Source of the DNA: Vibrio zhanjiangensis
Lineage (GTDB): Bacteria; Pseudomonadota; Gammaproteobacteria; Enterobacterales; Vibrionaceae
DNA length: 57,124 nucleotides
Assembly: GCF_030161235.1 (NCBI RefSeq)
Contig: NZ_BSPW01000026.1
Location: 1-57,124, forward strand
Direction: 5' to 3'
The notes under the pieces: model-generated
Told to the model about the DNA's origin: nothing
What the model saw: only the letters and a program-made list of their open reading frames with translations
The model's database searches: none
Translations under genes and position numbers: made by a program
In this document: positions 16,749 through 26,110 of the stretch, in pieces
Numbering within the stretch: the first letter of the stretch is position 1
Layout of the letters: every line of letters begins with the position of its first letter

Positions 16749-19700
16749 TGGCAGAATCAAATTCATCTCAAATGCAGAATAGCAGGATAAACACCCTGCT
16801 TTGGACATTAATGCTGGTCATTATTGTTGGTATTTTAGGCGGGCTTCTAACTTGGAGATTTGCCTATCCTGCTCATACCCTTGTCGGTCTTTTGACTACT
16901 TTTTTTGTTGCCTTATTCCTCGGTCTATTCTGTTATTGGTTACTATCGAAAAGAGCAATACCTGCAAAAACATCCGACCAAGAGAAAACCTTAGTAAATA
17001 GACGATGTAAGTTGCTTACCAAACACTTCAAAGCAATGCTCAACGTTCAAAAAAGAAAAAAACGCTTATCCAGTCGCTACGATCTGCCTTTTTACATTCT
17101 GCTCAGCGACAACCCCATCAAAGATAAAAGCGTTATTACACAAATGGGCTATGAAGCCTACAAAGTCGATGACTTTGGCAATGATATCGAATTTCCAATT
17201 TTATTTTGGCTTAGCGAACACTCTATACTTATTTCGGTAAGTTTAGGTGAAGAGCAGCGCCCCGAATATGTTAGTACTCTTTGTCAAAACTTGAATAAAT
17301 GGCGCCCTCGCCAAGCACTCAACGGCATTATATTAACAACCGATGTGAAGGAACTTTTAAAGTCGCCGGAAGTTATTACACAAAAAGCCGACCAAATAAA
17401 ATCGCAAATTAAAAGCTTTAACCATATTTTTGGTCTTAATTTACCCGTATACAACATCATCACACAAATGGGTCAGATTAATGACTTCTGTCAGTTTTTT
17501 TCTGCATTTGATGAAGCAAAGAGGAATGATGTTTTTGGTGCGACATCACCTTTCATGAAGCATGGCGGTATCGATGCTGATTGGTTTAATACTGAGTACG
17601 ACAGTCTTGTCACTCAGCTACTTTCCAACATGAGTTCAGCGTTAGCCTCTCAGCTCAATCAAGACTATCGTAATGCGATTTGCGCCGCGCCCTACCAATT
17701 TGTACTACTAAAAGAAAGCCTATGGGAATTTCTCTATCGGTTGTATCGAGGAGAACAATTACAAAATGGGCTTAACTTCCGAGGTTTCTATTTTACCCAT
17801 AGCGGCACAGTGAAAAAACAGCACGACGTATTAGCAAATGTAATTAATCAGGCGCTAGGCTATGAGCAATATCAACAACATCAGCAAATTCCCGTTCAGC
17901 AAACTCTTTTCGCTCAACATTTAATGACACATACCATCATTAATGAGCACGAACTTGTGGGCGTTAATCGACGTAAAGAAAATATGCTCTTGACGATGCA
18001 AACAGCGTATACGCTGTTTTGGCTCGGTCTATTCGCCTTCGTTCTCATTGATATAAAACTCGATTTTGACTATCAAAGTAAGCTAGAAGCAGACGCCGAC
18101 ACTATGCTTGAACGTTATAAGGAAGCCATATCTGCCCAGCCATATAATATAGAAAACATGGCAGACAATATCCCTAACCTATACTCTCTCAATCGAATTT
18201 ATGCCCTATATAAAGAACCGAAACCATGGTATAGCCTACCGATTATGCCAACCTCAAGTATCTTTTATCATGTAAAATCAGCCTATTTCGATGAATTACA
18301 AAAAGTTCTGATCCCTTCAATGGAAAATACGCTTGAAAAAGATTTATTTGTCTATGTGAATTTGGAGGATCAGGCTAAAACGTTATCTTTACTCAACAAT
18401 TACCGAGTACTATTTAATTCAGACCGCACCAATATTGGTGCATTAAAACGTTATTTTATTAAAACTCTGGAGGAGCAAGGAGAAGCAGACAGCGTTAACA
18501 TTGCACAGTTGGAGATACTTCTCGATGATGTGTTTGAACAAGGACTCGTCCCGATTAAAGCAAATTTGGGATTAGAACACTTAGCCAAAAAAGTCATCAG
18601 CCAAACCGGTGTTGAAACTCTGTTGTATCAACATATTCTCAACTCATCAACTTATTCCAAACGCATAGATATACGACAAGAGCTGGGAAGCAACTTTCAA
18701 AAACTGCTGTCTTTTTCTCCCAACTATGCTGGGTATATGGTCCCCTACTTATATACGCCGTCAGGATTTAACGAACTGGATTTATCAGTCAACTCCCCCA
18801 TTTTAAAAGAAGCTCTTAAAGCTTACGAAGGCGTAGCAGGCGCCTCTCCAAGTGCTTTAGAAATGTATCGTATTAGCCGAGATTTAAAGCAAAGGTATCA
18901 AAATGACTACATTAACTACTGGCGTGATTTTATTTCGCACATCCAAGTAACCAATATAACCAATGCTGATGATCTTAGAAGAACGTTAGCATTATTAACC
19001 AATGCATCGAATAACCCTTTGGTTATGCTCTACAGCACTGTCAGCAAATATACATCCGTTGAACTACCTAAAGCAGAGAATGAAGACAAAAACTTACAAC
19101 CTGAAGAACAAGATATAGATAAGAAAGAATCGGCAAGGCAAATACAGTTGGCCTTTGACTCATTTCACAATCAAGTCAATGCAGTTGAGCAAGGGAACAA
19201 GCCCATCGATACTCTACTTGGTAAGGTCACTCAAGCAGAAACTTGGCTTGATAAATTCTATCAAGCAGAAGACCCACAAAAAGTTGCCTATCAAGCGCTT
19301 ACCGCGGCAATAAAAACCAGTAATCCTATATCGATACTTGCTCAGCAAGAAGCGACTCAACCTTCAATTTCGAAACAAATTTTAAGCCAACTGACCCAGC
19401 AGTCAAATGAGCTAGTGATGAGTCTTGCTCACGATTATCTCAATGACACATGGAAAACAGAGGTTTACCAACCTTATAGAAATACCATTGCAGGCTATTA
19501 CCCATTTAACAAGGCAGCCAGTTCGGATGCCAGTACTGCTGATGTTGCAGCCTTCTTTAAATCCGATGGTACTTTGGAACAATACTACCAGTCCAAGTTG
19601 AAAAATTTCTCTACAGAAGAACGCTCACCATACCTTCATGGTCTACTACCAAATACAGGTTTTGCTCTGGACTCATCGGTTTGGCAAATGATTTCGAAAG

Positions 19701-20131
19701 CACGTGACATTCGCAATGCTTTATTTTTGGCAGATCCGCAAAATATATCACTCCAATTTCAGCTAAGGGCCAAAGAAATGAGTCCTAATGTGACAGAATT
19801 TATTATCCAAGGTGAAAAACCACTATTTACCTATCAACATGGCCCTCGACTGTGGACTAAGCAAAGTTGGAGTGCTGCCGCGATAGAGCAAGACTCGGTC
19901 AGTTTTCAGATTAAGGCCCAAAAAAGCAATATTGCTTCTGAAAGCTTTCAAGGCAATTGGGCATGGTTTAAATTTATTGAGCCCAGAGTGGCATCAGCCA
20001 CAGCTCAACAAACTGAAGTAGCGCTCAAATACGGTGATAGTCAAGTACAGTTAAGCATTAAAACACAGGGGCAAAATAACCCGTTTGTACCTAACTTTTT
20101 TTCCGCTTTCTCTTTGCCATCGAGTATTTGA
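16748..20131 (+). CDS. tssM: TssM (IcmF) T6SS inner-membrane protein, no Walker A motif
   Basis: TssM spans the inner membrane and reaches TssJ. The 1127 residues show two N-terminal membrane helices (about 17-37 and 42-66), a cytoplasmic domain, a third helix (about 417-440, TLFWLGLFAFVLIDIKL), and a long periplasmic part with the IcmF-related and C-terminal domains (GPRLWTKQSW, FKFIEPR and similar). Many TssMs have a nucleotide-binding loop in the cytoplasmic domain where this protein reads LPFYILLSDNPIKDKSVI (about 113-130). No G-x4-GK[ST] is present there. The frame is intact, so this is a natural lack and not a frameshift. Confidence 0.93.
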   Translation: MAESNSSQMQNSRINTLLWTLMLVIIVGILGGLLTWRFAYPAHTLVGLLTTFFVALFLGLFCYWLLSKRAIPAKTSDQEKTLVNRRCKLLTKHFKAMLNVQKRKKRLSSRYDLPFYILLSDNPIKDKSVITQMGYEAYKVDDFGNDIEFPILFWLSEHSILISVSLGEEQRPEYVSTLCQNLNKWRPRQALNGIILTTDVKELLKSPEVITQKADQIKSQIKSFNHIFGLNLPVYNIITQMGQINDFCQFFSAFDEAKRNDVFGATSPFMKHGGIDADWFNTEYDSLVTQLLSNMSSALASQLNQDYRNAICAAPYQFVLLKESLWEFLYRLYRGEQLQNGLNFRGFYFTHSGTVKKQHDVLANVINQALGYEQYQQHQQIPVQQTLFAQHLMTHTIINEHELVGVNRRKENMLLTMQTAYTLFWLGLFAFVLIDIKLDFDYQSKLEADADTMLERYKEAISAQPYNIENMADNIPNLYSLNRIYALYKEPKPWYSLPIMPTSSIFYHVKSAYFDELQKVLIPSMENTLEKDLFVYVNLEDQAKTLSLLNNYRVLFNSDRTNIGALKRYFIKTLEEQGEADSVNIAQLEILLDDVFEQGLVPIKANLGLEHLAKKVISQTGVETLLYQHILNSSTYSKRIDIRQELGSNFQKLLSFSPNYAGYMVPYLYTPSGFNELDLSVNSPILKEALKAYEGVAGASPSALEMYRISRDLKQRYQNDYINYWRDFISHIQVTNITNADDLRRTLALLTNASNNPLVMLYSTVSKYTSVELPKAENEDKNLQPEEQDIDKKESARQIQLAFDSFHNQVNAVEQGNKPIDTLLGKVTQAETWLDKFYQAEDPQKVAYQALTAAIKTSNPISILAQQEATQPSISKQILSQLTQQSNELVMSLAHDYLNDTWKTEVYQPYRNTIAGYYPFNKAASSDASTADVAAFFKSDGTLEQYYQSKLKNFSTEERSPYLHGLLPNTGFALDSSVWQMISKARDIRNALFLADPQNISLQFQLRAKEMSPNVTEFIIQGEKPLFTYQHGPRLWTKQSWSAAAIEQDSVSFQIKAQKSNIASESFQGNWAWFKFIEPRVASATAQQTEVALKYGDSQVQLSIKTQGQNNPFVPNFFSAFSLPSSI

Positions 20132-20132
20132 T

Positions 20133-20864
20133 ATGAAAATACAAACAGGATTCAGCGACAAAGTAGCAACGGTATTTAGAATATTAGGTGTTTATCAATA
20201 CTCATTGCTACGACAACAAACCTATTTAGCCACTCACCCTTTCTATGGTGCGTGTATAGTGAAGTTTGCGGCAACTGTCTTTGCCAAACAGCAACTCAAA
20301 GTCGAAGCTGAATTTCTTTATCATCATAGTGACAGATGTTGGCCCCAGTACTTGGACTACGGCTCAAACATGGGAATAGACTGGCTAATAGTAGAGTTTT
20401 TTGACTCTCTTTCAAGCGGCTTGGGAAATATGACTGTTGAGGACCAGCAAAAAATAACGACAAGTGCAGAAGAAGCGCTCAACACTTTACATAACAACGG
20501 TTATGTCCATGGAGACATCAAACCTTCCAATCTTATTATTACCTTGCAAAATGAAGTAAAGCTAGTCGATTTTGGTAGTATTACCCCTATTGGTTCAGAC
20601 TATCATAGCAACTCTATTTTATCCTTGACACCAAAGTTCTGCGCATTAAACCCATATTTACGTTCCGGACAAGCATTGCCTAAACACGACTATTATTCGC
20701 TAGCAATTTCGCTACATACTATGTGGCGAGCTCACCCATTTTCTGATCTTACTTTGGTTGAGTTTGCCAGGACCAATGGTAGTGCTTTACTCGAGGGACT
20801 TGTTAGTCGCTATCAAATATTGGTCTCCAACCAGCTAAAGTACGCCAAACAATTCACCTATTAG
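20133..20864 (+). CDS. Small Ser/Thr protein kinase of the T6SS (PpkA-like)
   Basis: A 243-residue, kinase-domain-only protein. The catalytic loop HGDIKPSN (about 126) carries the proton-acceptor Asp and the metal-binding Asn, and VDFGS (about 147) is the Mg-binding DFG. The ATP-anchoring Lys is probably in CIVKFA (about 42), with a Glu in KVEAEF. The glycine-rich loop is poorly formed, and there is no membrane or sensor segment, unlike long PpkA proteins. It starts 1 nt after the tssM stop. By analogy with PpkA/Fha pathways it should phosphorylate the FHA protein of this operon. No PppA phosphatase gene is present here. Confidence 0.82.
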   Translation: MKIQTGFSDKVATVFRILGVYQYSLLRQQTYLATHPFYGACIVKFAATVFAKQQLKVEAEFLYHHSDRCWPQYLDYGSNMGIDWLIVEFFDSLSSGLGNMTVEDQQKITTSAEEALNTLHNNGYVHGDIKPSNLIITLQNEVKLVDFGSITPIGSDYHSNSILSLTPKFCALNPYLRSGQALPKHDYYSLAISLHTMWRAHPFSDLTLVEFARTNGSALLEGLVSRYQILVSNQLKYAKQFTY

Positions 20865-20999
20865 ACTCCGTAGAGCCAAAATTCAGGTCAAAACCTGATA
20901 AAAAATCACGTTAAATTTCTTATTCTTCTACAGACGTGTCTTCTGGGCTTATAGAACGTCACCGATATCCAAGCCCACATTTTATTCATCGAGTTAGAA

Positions 21000-21968
21000 A
21001 TGAAAAAACTTCAGATTTTGTTACTTATGCTTATGTTTAGCCATATAGGATTCGCTCTCTCACAAACCATAGTCAATCAAAGCACTGCAGAGCTACGGAA
21101 TGATTCACATAATTTACCACACAATAGAAACCCATTAATTATTGCGCATAGAGGCGGGGCTGCCGATGGCCCAGAGAATACAATTCCAACGATTCAATCA
21201 TCAATTCAACGAGGTGCTCATATTATTTGGATTACTGTTCAGTTATCAAAAGATGGAGTTCCAGTATTGTACAGACCTAGTGATCTTTCTGCGTTAACTA
21301 AGCTAACTAAACCAACCAAAGTGTCGTCCATGACAGCAAAAGACTTGGCTAATTTGGACGTAGGGCATGCGTTTTTTAAGGATAAAGCACCAGATAATGA
21401 AGACATTTACAACATTCCTACGTTGAAAGAAGTGCTAATTAATTTCCCACACACGGAATTCTTTATCGATTTAAAATCGCCAGATGCAAATGCTCAGAAA
21501 TACATAGAAAGCGTTGCAGATGTAATTGAGCAGACAGATTCAGTCGAACGTACACGAATTTACTCAACCTCAGAGAATTACATAGACGCCGTAAAGAAAT
21601 ATTCTTCTCTCAACGCATTCAAAAGTCGAGCAGAAACACGAGACATTCTCTTTGGTAGTAAGCTATCAAACCAATGCAGAGCCGTTGATGTTCAAGCAGG
21701 TTGGCACGCATTCGAGCTCACACGTAATGTAGAAGTAGTAGAACATTTCATGCTCGGTGAAGGAAGAACCAAAACAACCTTTAGATGGTCAAAGGAGGAT
21801 CTATCTTGTTTTGATGCTGCCGATAATACCATTGTGCTTATTGGTGTTAATAGCCAAGAAGATTATATATACGCAAAATCTCTTGGTGTTTACGCTGTCA
21901 TGGTTGATTCACCTAAAATGGCTCAATGTTATGAAGGTAGCATGCAAAAACTCGATATATGTCAATAG
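21000..21968 (+). CDS. Exported GDPD-family protein with altered active site
   Basis: The 322-residue protein has a signal peptide (MKKLQILLLMLMFSHIGFAL) and a TIM-barrel pattern of glycerophosphodiester phosphodiesterases: IIAHRGGAADGPENTIPT (about 48-65) and FFIDLKSP. The canonical metal-binding E-x-D after the second strand is replaced by WITVQ (about 77-81), and the usual HD is replaced by YRPSD. Canonical phosphodiester hydrolysis is therefore uncertain; it may belong to a divergent GDPD subfamily. The gene stands alone, 135 nt after the T6SS kinase, and may not belong to that operon. A 7-bp inverted repeat (TGGGCTT/AAGCCCA, 20944-20977) lies upstream. Confidence 0.78.
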   Translation: MKKLQILLLMLMFSHIGFALSQTIVNQSTAELRNDSHNLPHNRNPLIIAHRGGAADGPENTIPTIQSSIQRGAHIIWITVQLSKDGVPVLYRPSDLSALTKLTKPTKVSSMTAKDLANLDVGHAFFKDKAPDNEDIYNIPTLKEVLINFPHTEFFIDLKSPDANAQKYIESVADVIEQTDSVERTRIYSTSENYIDAVKKYSSLNAFKSRAETRDILFGSKLSNQCRAVDVQAGWHAFELTRNVEVVEHFMLGEGRTKTTFRWSKEDLSCFDAADNTIVLIGVNSQEDYIYAKSLGVYAVMVDSPKMAQCYEGSMQKLDICQ

Positions 21969-22303
21969 TCCCTGAACATCACTTGGATCTATTGAACATC
22001 TGAATCAGAACGCTTTAATAACTACGAGAGGTTTGTAGCTCATTTGTCAAATACAAACCTCTCAAAATATCACAACACACTTCTCCAATAACTCACCATC
22101 TTTAACTTACTAAATTTTTCCATCCATTGGTCGTTAGACCTCTATATAAAAATAACATGCTCTGTGCGGTAAAAAATTAATTATTGACTAACAAACAGCA
22201 TGAGCATATTGTTTCATATTTTTTTGTTAGTAACTAAATTACTGGATAAAAAAAAATATTAATGGCGTAAAATTGGTCAAATAGTACGTAAGGAACATGG
22301 ACT
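21969..22303. other. Gap between GDPD-like gene and tctC
   Basis: This 335-nt gap has no plausible gene. It holds a 12-bp perfect inverted repeat just after the GDPD-like gene and an AT-rich stretch before tctC (runs of T near 22220 and of A near 22247), which probably carries the tct promoter. AAGGAACATGG just before 22304 supplies the tctC ribosome binding site. Confidence 0.5.
22026..22063 (+). terminator. 12-bp hairpin after the GDPD-like gene
   Basis: GAGAGGTTTGTA (22026-22037) pairs perfectly with TACAAACCTCTC (22052-22063) across a 14-nt loop. No T-run follows, only CAAAATAT. It is either a weak or Rho-assisted terminator or an RNA-stability element. Confidence 0.45.
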
Positions 22304-23275
22304 ATGTTTAAAACACTCAAGCGATTCTCCTCAGTTATTCTTATTGCAGTTTCATCACCGAACTTTTCTATCGCAGCTGATGTTGATAAATTGCACTTTC
22401 TCATTCCAGGATGGGCTGGTGGAGGCTGGGATATGACAGCTAGAGGGATTGGTGATGTTTTGGTCAAAGAGGAAATAGTTAACCAAGTCTCATTTCAAAA
22501 CCTTTCCGGAGGAGGTGGTGGTAAAGCCATTTCTCATCTTATTGAGACTGCAGAACATCAACCAAACACACTGATGGTAAGTTCAACCCCCATTGTAGTT
22601 CGGTCACTCACTGGAATATTTCCTCAATCTTTTAGAGACTTAACACCCGTCGCCGCTACCATTGCCGATTATGGCGCTATAGTTACTTCCATCGACTCTA
22701 AATATACAACTTGGGTAGATGTTGTAAAAGACTTTAATGACGATCCTCGCAAAGTAAAAATTGCTGGTGGCTCTGCTAGAGGCAGTATGGACCATCTGGT
22801 GATCGCTTTGGCTTTTAAAAACGAAGGCTTTGATCCAAAAAAAGTGCGCTACATCTCATATGATGCAGGAGCAAAAGCGACGGCGGCATTACTATCAGGC
22901 GAAACTGCACTTTTATCGACGGGGCTTGGTGAAGTACTTGAAATGTCCAAATCGGGTCAGCTTAAAATCCTAGCAATCACAGCACAAAAACGGCTTGATA
23001 TTGCACCTAATATTCCAACTTTAACTGAGTATCACAACAATACAGTTTTCGCCAACTGGCGAGGTTTTTTTGCTGCTCCGGGGACCAGTCAAGAGCAAAT
23101 TGATAATTGGAACCATGCCTTACAGAAAATGTACCAAACCGACGAATGGCAGATAGTTAAAAACCGCAACGGATGGATTGACAACTACAAAGCAGATAAA
23201 GATTTCTATACCTTTCTCGAAGGCCAAGAAAAGTTAGTTGGTGGGTTAATGAGTGAACTAGGTTTTCTCAAATAA
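22304..23275 (+). CDS. tctC: TctC-type tricarboxylate-binding periplasmic protein
   Basis: This is the periplasmic receptor of a tripartite tricarboxylate transporter (TTT). The 323-residue precursor has a signal peptide (cleavage near SIAA). It shows the family pattern LHFLIPGWAGGGWDMTARGIG, typical of TctC/Bug proteins (PagpGGgwDqtAR), then GGGGGKAISH, GGSARGSMDH, and TLTEY...WRGFFAAPG. The substrate is a carboxylate such as citrate, but the exact one cannot be read from the sequence. tctB and tctA follow; no TctDE two-component pair is nearby. Confidence 0.92.
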   Translation: MFKTLKRFSSVILIAVSSPNFSIAADVDKLHFLIPGWAGGGWDMTARGIGDVLVKEEIVNQVSFQNLSGGGGGKAISHLIETAEHQPNTLMVSSTPIVVRSLTGIFPQSFRDLTPVAATIADYGAIVTSIDSKYTTWVDVVKDFNDDPRKVKIAGGSARGSMDHLVIALAFKNEGFDPKKVRYISYDAGAKATAALLSGETALLSTGLGEVLEMSKSGQLKILAITAQKRLDIAPNIPTLTEYHNNTVFANWRGFFAAPGTSQEQIDNWNHALQKMYQTDEWQIVKNRNGWIDNYKADKDFYTFLEGQEKLVGGLMSELGFLK

Positions 23276-23298
23276 GCGACCACTTAGATTTATTTTCC

Positions 23299-23389
23299 CC
23301 GCACATGAGACTAGAAACCATCTCTATTTTTCAAGACAAAAAAAATAGCTTTTCGGTTAACTTTCTAATTCGTCATGTGCGGCTTTTTT
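23299..23389 (+). terminator. Terminator-like stem between tctC and tctB
   Basis: CCGCACATGA (23299-23308) and TCATGTGCGG (23373-23382) form a perfect 10-bp stem around a 64-nt loop, followed by C and six T residues. This is the layout of a leaky terminator or attenuator that would let the binding protein be made in excess over the membrane subunits. Confidence 0.6.
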
Positions 23390-23414
23390 GGGTTTTAATT
23401 AACGGGAATTAAGT

Positions 23415-23933
23415 ATGTCATGCCTACCTGCAAGCAATACAACGGCAAAGCAACATCAATCAAATAAAAATCTTCTCAATCGGGACTGTATCAGTGCATT
23501 CATTTTTCTTGTTATTTGTATTGGCTATGGATACCAAACATCCCAGATCCCCATGGTACCCAGTGACGAGTATGAGCCATTCACAGCGAGAACACTACCC
23601 TCACTACTAACCATGGTTGGTATTGTATTATCTAGTCTGTTACTAGTAACGGCTAAACCAACCCTGCATAACGAAACTGAAGGTAGACTTAACTTTAAGC
23701 TTTTGCTTGGCTTTTTAATATTACTGATTCTGTATGGCCTAGGGCTAACATACCTTGGTTTTGTTCTCTCTACAGGAATATTTCTCATGGCAGGTTTTTA
23801 TTTACTTGGAGAACGTAGAAAACACGTTTTATTCGGTGCATCTTTTCCATTTGCAGTAGCTTTTTACTTTTTTCTCACTCAAGGGCTAAATATCTATTTG
23901 GAATCCGGTACCCTCTTTTCCATGTGGTCATAA
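23415..23933 (+). CDS. tctB: TctB small membrane subunit of the TTT transporter
   Basis: A 172-residue protein with four predicted membrane helices (about residues 30-45, 70-85, 98-120 and 125-165), the usual size and layout of TctB, which partners with TctA in the inner membrane. RDCISAFIFLVICIGYGY and YLLGERRKHVLFG are typical of the family. TctB sequences are poorly conserved; the call rests mostly on size, topology and position between tctC and tctA. Confidence 0.88.
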   Translation: MSCLPASNTTAKQHQSNKNLLNRDCISAFIFLVICIGYGYQTSQIPMVPSDEYEPFTARTLPSLLTMVGIVLSSLLLVTAKPTLHNETEGRLNFKLLLGFLILLILYGLGLTYLGFVLSTGIFLMAGFYLLGERRKHVLFGASFPFAVAFYFFLTQGLNIYLESGTLFSMWS

Positions 23934-23944
23934 AGGAAACAACT

Positions 23945-25468
23945 ATGCTAGACGGAATCTTACAAGGACTTTCTACTGCCGCCATGCCAATGAATATTCT
24001 GATGGTTATCCTAGGCTGCTTTGTGGGTACCTTTATTGGTATGCTACCTGGGCTAGGTCCAATTTCGGCCATAACACTTATGATCCCCATTACCTATGGC
24101 CTTGAACCTTCATCAGGTTTAATTCTTATGGCTGGGATATATTACGGAGCTGTATTTGGTGGTTCTACTTCTTCGATTTTACTCAATGCTCCCGGTTGTT
24201 CTTCTACCGTTGTCACGGCGTTTGACGGTTATCCTTTAGCTCAAAAAGGCCTGGCTGGTAAAGCCCTCGCATTAGCCGCCTATTCTTCATTTACTGGTGG
24301 TACTTTATCTGCCGTGATGCTGCTATTTGCAGCGCCAGCTTTAGCCAGTATTTCACTCAGCTTCCAATCATCCGATTACTTTGCACTTATGCTTCTTGGC
24401 TTGTCAACTGTTGCAGCATTTTCGGGTAAAGGGCAGATACTCAAAGCTTGGATGATGACAATATTGGGGCTTATGCTCTCAACAGTAGGCATTGATAAGG
24501 GCATTGGTATTGCACGCTTTACGTTTGGTCTAACAGACCTTATGGATGGATTTAGTTTTTTACTATTGGCAATGGCAACATTTGCTTTAGGGGAGACTTT
24601 ATTGAACATACTGGTTTCGGACCCCAAAAATATGCGTAATAAAAAACAAACTAGATTAAATAATATCGGCAGTATAAAAATAACCAAAACAGAATTAAAA
24701 GAACTAGCACCTGCATGTATTCGTTCTTCAATCTTGGGTTTTTTTACTGGTGTCTTACCTGGTGCTGGCGCAACCATTGCTGCTTTTCTGAGTTATGGAA
24801 TGGAGCGGAATTTAGCGTCAAAGGATAAGCAAAGAGAATTTGGCAAAGGAAGCTTACGCGGACTGGTTGCACCCGAATCAGCCAATAATGCAGCCTCCAC
24901 AGGTTCATTTGTACCTTTGTTAACGCTAGGTATTCCCGGTTCTGGTACCACAGCAATTATGCTAGGAGCCCTCATAGCCTATGGAATCCAACCAGGTCCT
25001 CGATTATTTGTTGATCACCCAGATATCTTCTGGTCAGTTATTATTTCTATGTATTTTGGCAATCTAGTGTTAATCATATTGAACTTACCTTTAATACCTT
25101 ATATCTCAAAACTACTTACAGTGAGACGTGCCATATTGTTACCTATGATATTGTTTTTCTCTATTACAGGCGTATACCTCGTATCATTTAATACTATTGA
25201 TATTTTTTTCATGATAATTATTGCGGCCGGAGCCATTTTATTGAGGTTAGCAAATTACCCCTTGGCACCTCTTCTACTAGGATTCATTCTAGGCGGTTTA
25301 ATGGAAGAAAACTTATGCAGATCGCTTATGCTCAGTGACGGAGAATTGAGTTTCCTTTGGGCACGACCGATGACTCTCACTTTCACTCTTTTGGCCATGA
25401 TAGTTATAGTAAAACCTGTAGGTAAAAACTTGCTAAATAGGTTTAGGTTCGCTCCTATTGAAAGCTAA
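23945..25468 (+). CDS. tctA: TctA large membrane subunit of the TTT transporter
   Basis: A 507-residue polytopic permease with the strong TctA signatures GMLPGLGPISAITLMIP (about 30-46) and the inverted-repeat counterpart FTGVLPGAGATIAAFLSYG (about 268-286). It also has YGGSTSSILLNAPG-like text (here FGGSTSSILLNAPG) and GIPGSGTTAIMLGAL. It uses the sodium or proton gradient with TctB and takes substrate from TctC. ATG 23945 is chosen because AAAGGAAA precedes it; the upstream in-frame ATG 23924 would lie in the end of tctB. Confidence 0.95.
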   Translation: MLDGILQGLSTAAMPMNILMVILGCFVGTFIGMLPGLGPISAITLMIPITYGLEPSSGLILMAGIYYGAVFGGSTSSILLNAPGCSSTVVTAFDGYPLAQKGLAGKALALAAYSSFTGGTLSAVMLLFAAPALASISLSFQSSDYFALMLLGLSTVAAFSGKGQILKAWMMTILGLMLSTVGIDKGIGIARFTFGLTDLMDGFSFLLLAMATFALGETLLNILVSDPKNMRNKKQTRLNNIGSIKITKTELKELAPACIRSSILGFFTGVLPGAGATIAAFLSYGMERNLASKDKQREFGKGSLRGLVAPESANNAASTGSFVPLLTLGIPGSGTTAIMLGALIAYGIQPGPRLFVDHPDIFWSVIISMYFGNLVLIILNLPLIPYISKLLTVRRAILLPMILFFSITGVYLVSFNTIDIFFMIIIAAGAILLRLANYPLAPLLLGFILGGLMEENLCRSLMLSDGELSFLWARPMTLTFTLLAMIVIVKPVGKNLLNRFRFAPIES

Positions 25469-25483
25469 ACTCCTAGTATCGCG

Positions 25484-25517
25484 TAGTGGTTTGCTAAGCG
25501 TAAACAGCAAACCACTA
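25484..25517 (+). terminator. Hairpin after tctA
   Basis: TAGTGGTTTGCT (25484-25495) pairs perfectly with AGCAAACCACTA (25506-25517) over a 10-nt loop, 15 nt after the tctA stop. A T-run is missing (GGCGTATTTATC follows). It is probably the end of the tct transcript. Nothing else is recognisable in the rest of the gap up to 25672. Confidence 0.5.
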
Positions 25518-25672
25518 GGCGTATTTATCACTACATATGAGCAACGTATAGTCCAATGGTATAGGAGAGAGCACAGTGTAAGCTTCAAAAATAAACATCA
25601 GTTAACTCAGTGATAATGATTAAGTCCACATCAAAGAAACAACCAGAAAAACTTGGAAAATTGAGGACATAC

Positions 25673-26050
25673 TCACCACTTTTGCCAGCGCTTTTTCATT
25701 TCTTCAATTGTATTTGAATCAACACCATGAGTATTTCCGAACTCACCTTGGCATTCAATAATTTCAAACTCAGCACCAAATTTCTTTGCCATTTTATAGT
25801 AAGGTGTTATTTCCCACTTCATCACAAAAGTATTAGAAACCACAACACTCTGTTTGTTTTTTAGACTATCACGAGTCATTCTTATGCACCAAGCGTGTGC
25901 CTTTGCAACAGAACTGGGGTCAAATTGATACTCCCCTCTATCATTGATAAAAAACATATCTGCTTCGTAATGATTAGCACCTAGCGTCTTAGCTAAAGTA
26001 CTTTTACCTGATCCCGGCAAACCACGAACAATCGTTAATTTTAGCGTCAT
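25673..26050 (-). CDS. Small P-loop ATPase/kinase-like protein (AAA_33 type)
   Basis: About 125 residues starting MTLKLTIVRGLPGSGKST, with Walker A GLPGSGKST (about 9-17), EADMFF, a central VVVSNTF, and YYKMAKKFGAEFEIIEC. This is the layout of small predicted polynucleotide or zeta-like kinases, where the strand VVVSNTF carries the N/D-NTN-like motif. The start at 26050 is preferred over 26116 because the Walker strand normally lies within ten residues of the N-terminus. It is divergent from metA. Substrate unknown. Confidence 0.7.
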   Translation of the reverse strand: MTLKLTIVRGLPGSGKSTLAKTLGANHYEADMFFINDRGEYQFDPSSVAKAHAWCIRMTRDSLKNKQSVVVSNTFVMKWEITPYYKMAKKFGAEFEIIECQGEFGNTHGVDSNTIEEMKKRWQKW

Positions 26051-26110
26051 AAGTAACCAATTCGAATAACACCCCACCAATACTAACTTAAATCGGCATA
26101 AAAATCTTAT

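Noticed and set aside
20884..20897. Terminator after the T6SS kinase gene
   Set aside because: The stem is only 5 bp (CAGGT/ACCTG) and is followed by A residues on the coding strand, so it does not look like an intrinsic terminator.
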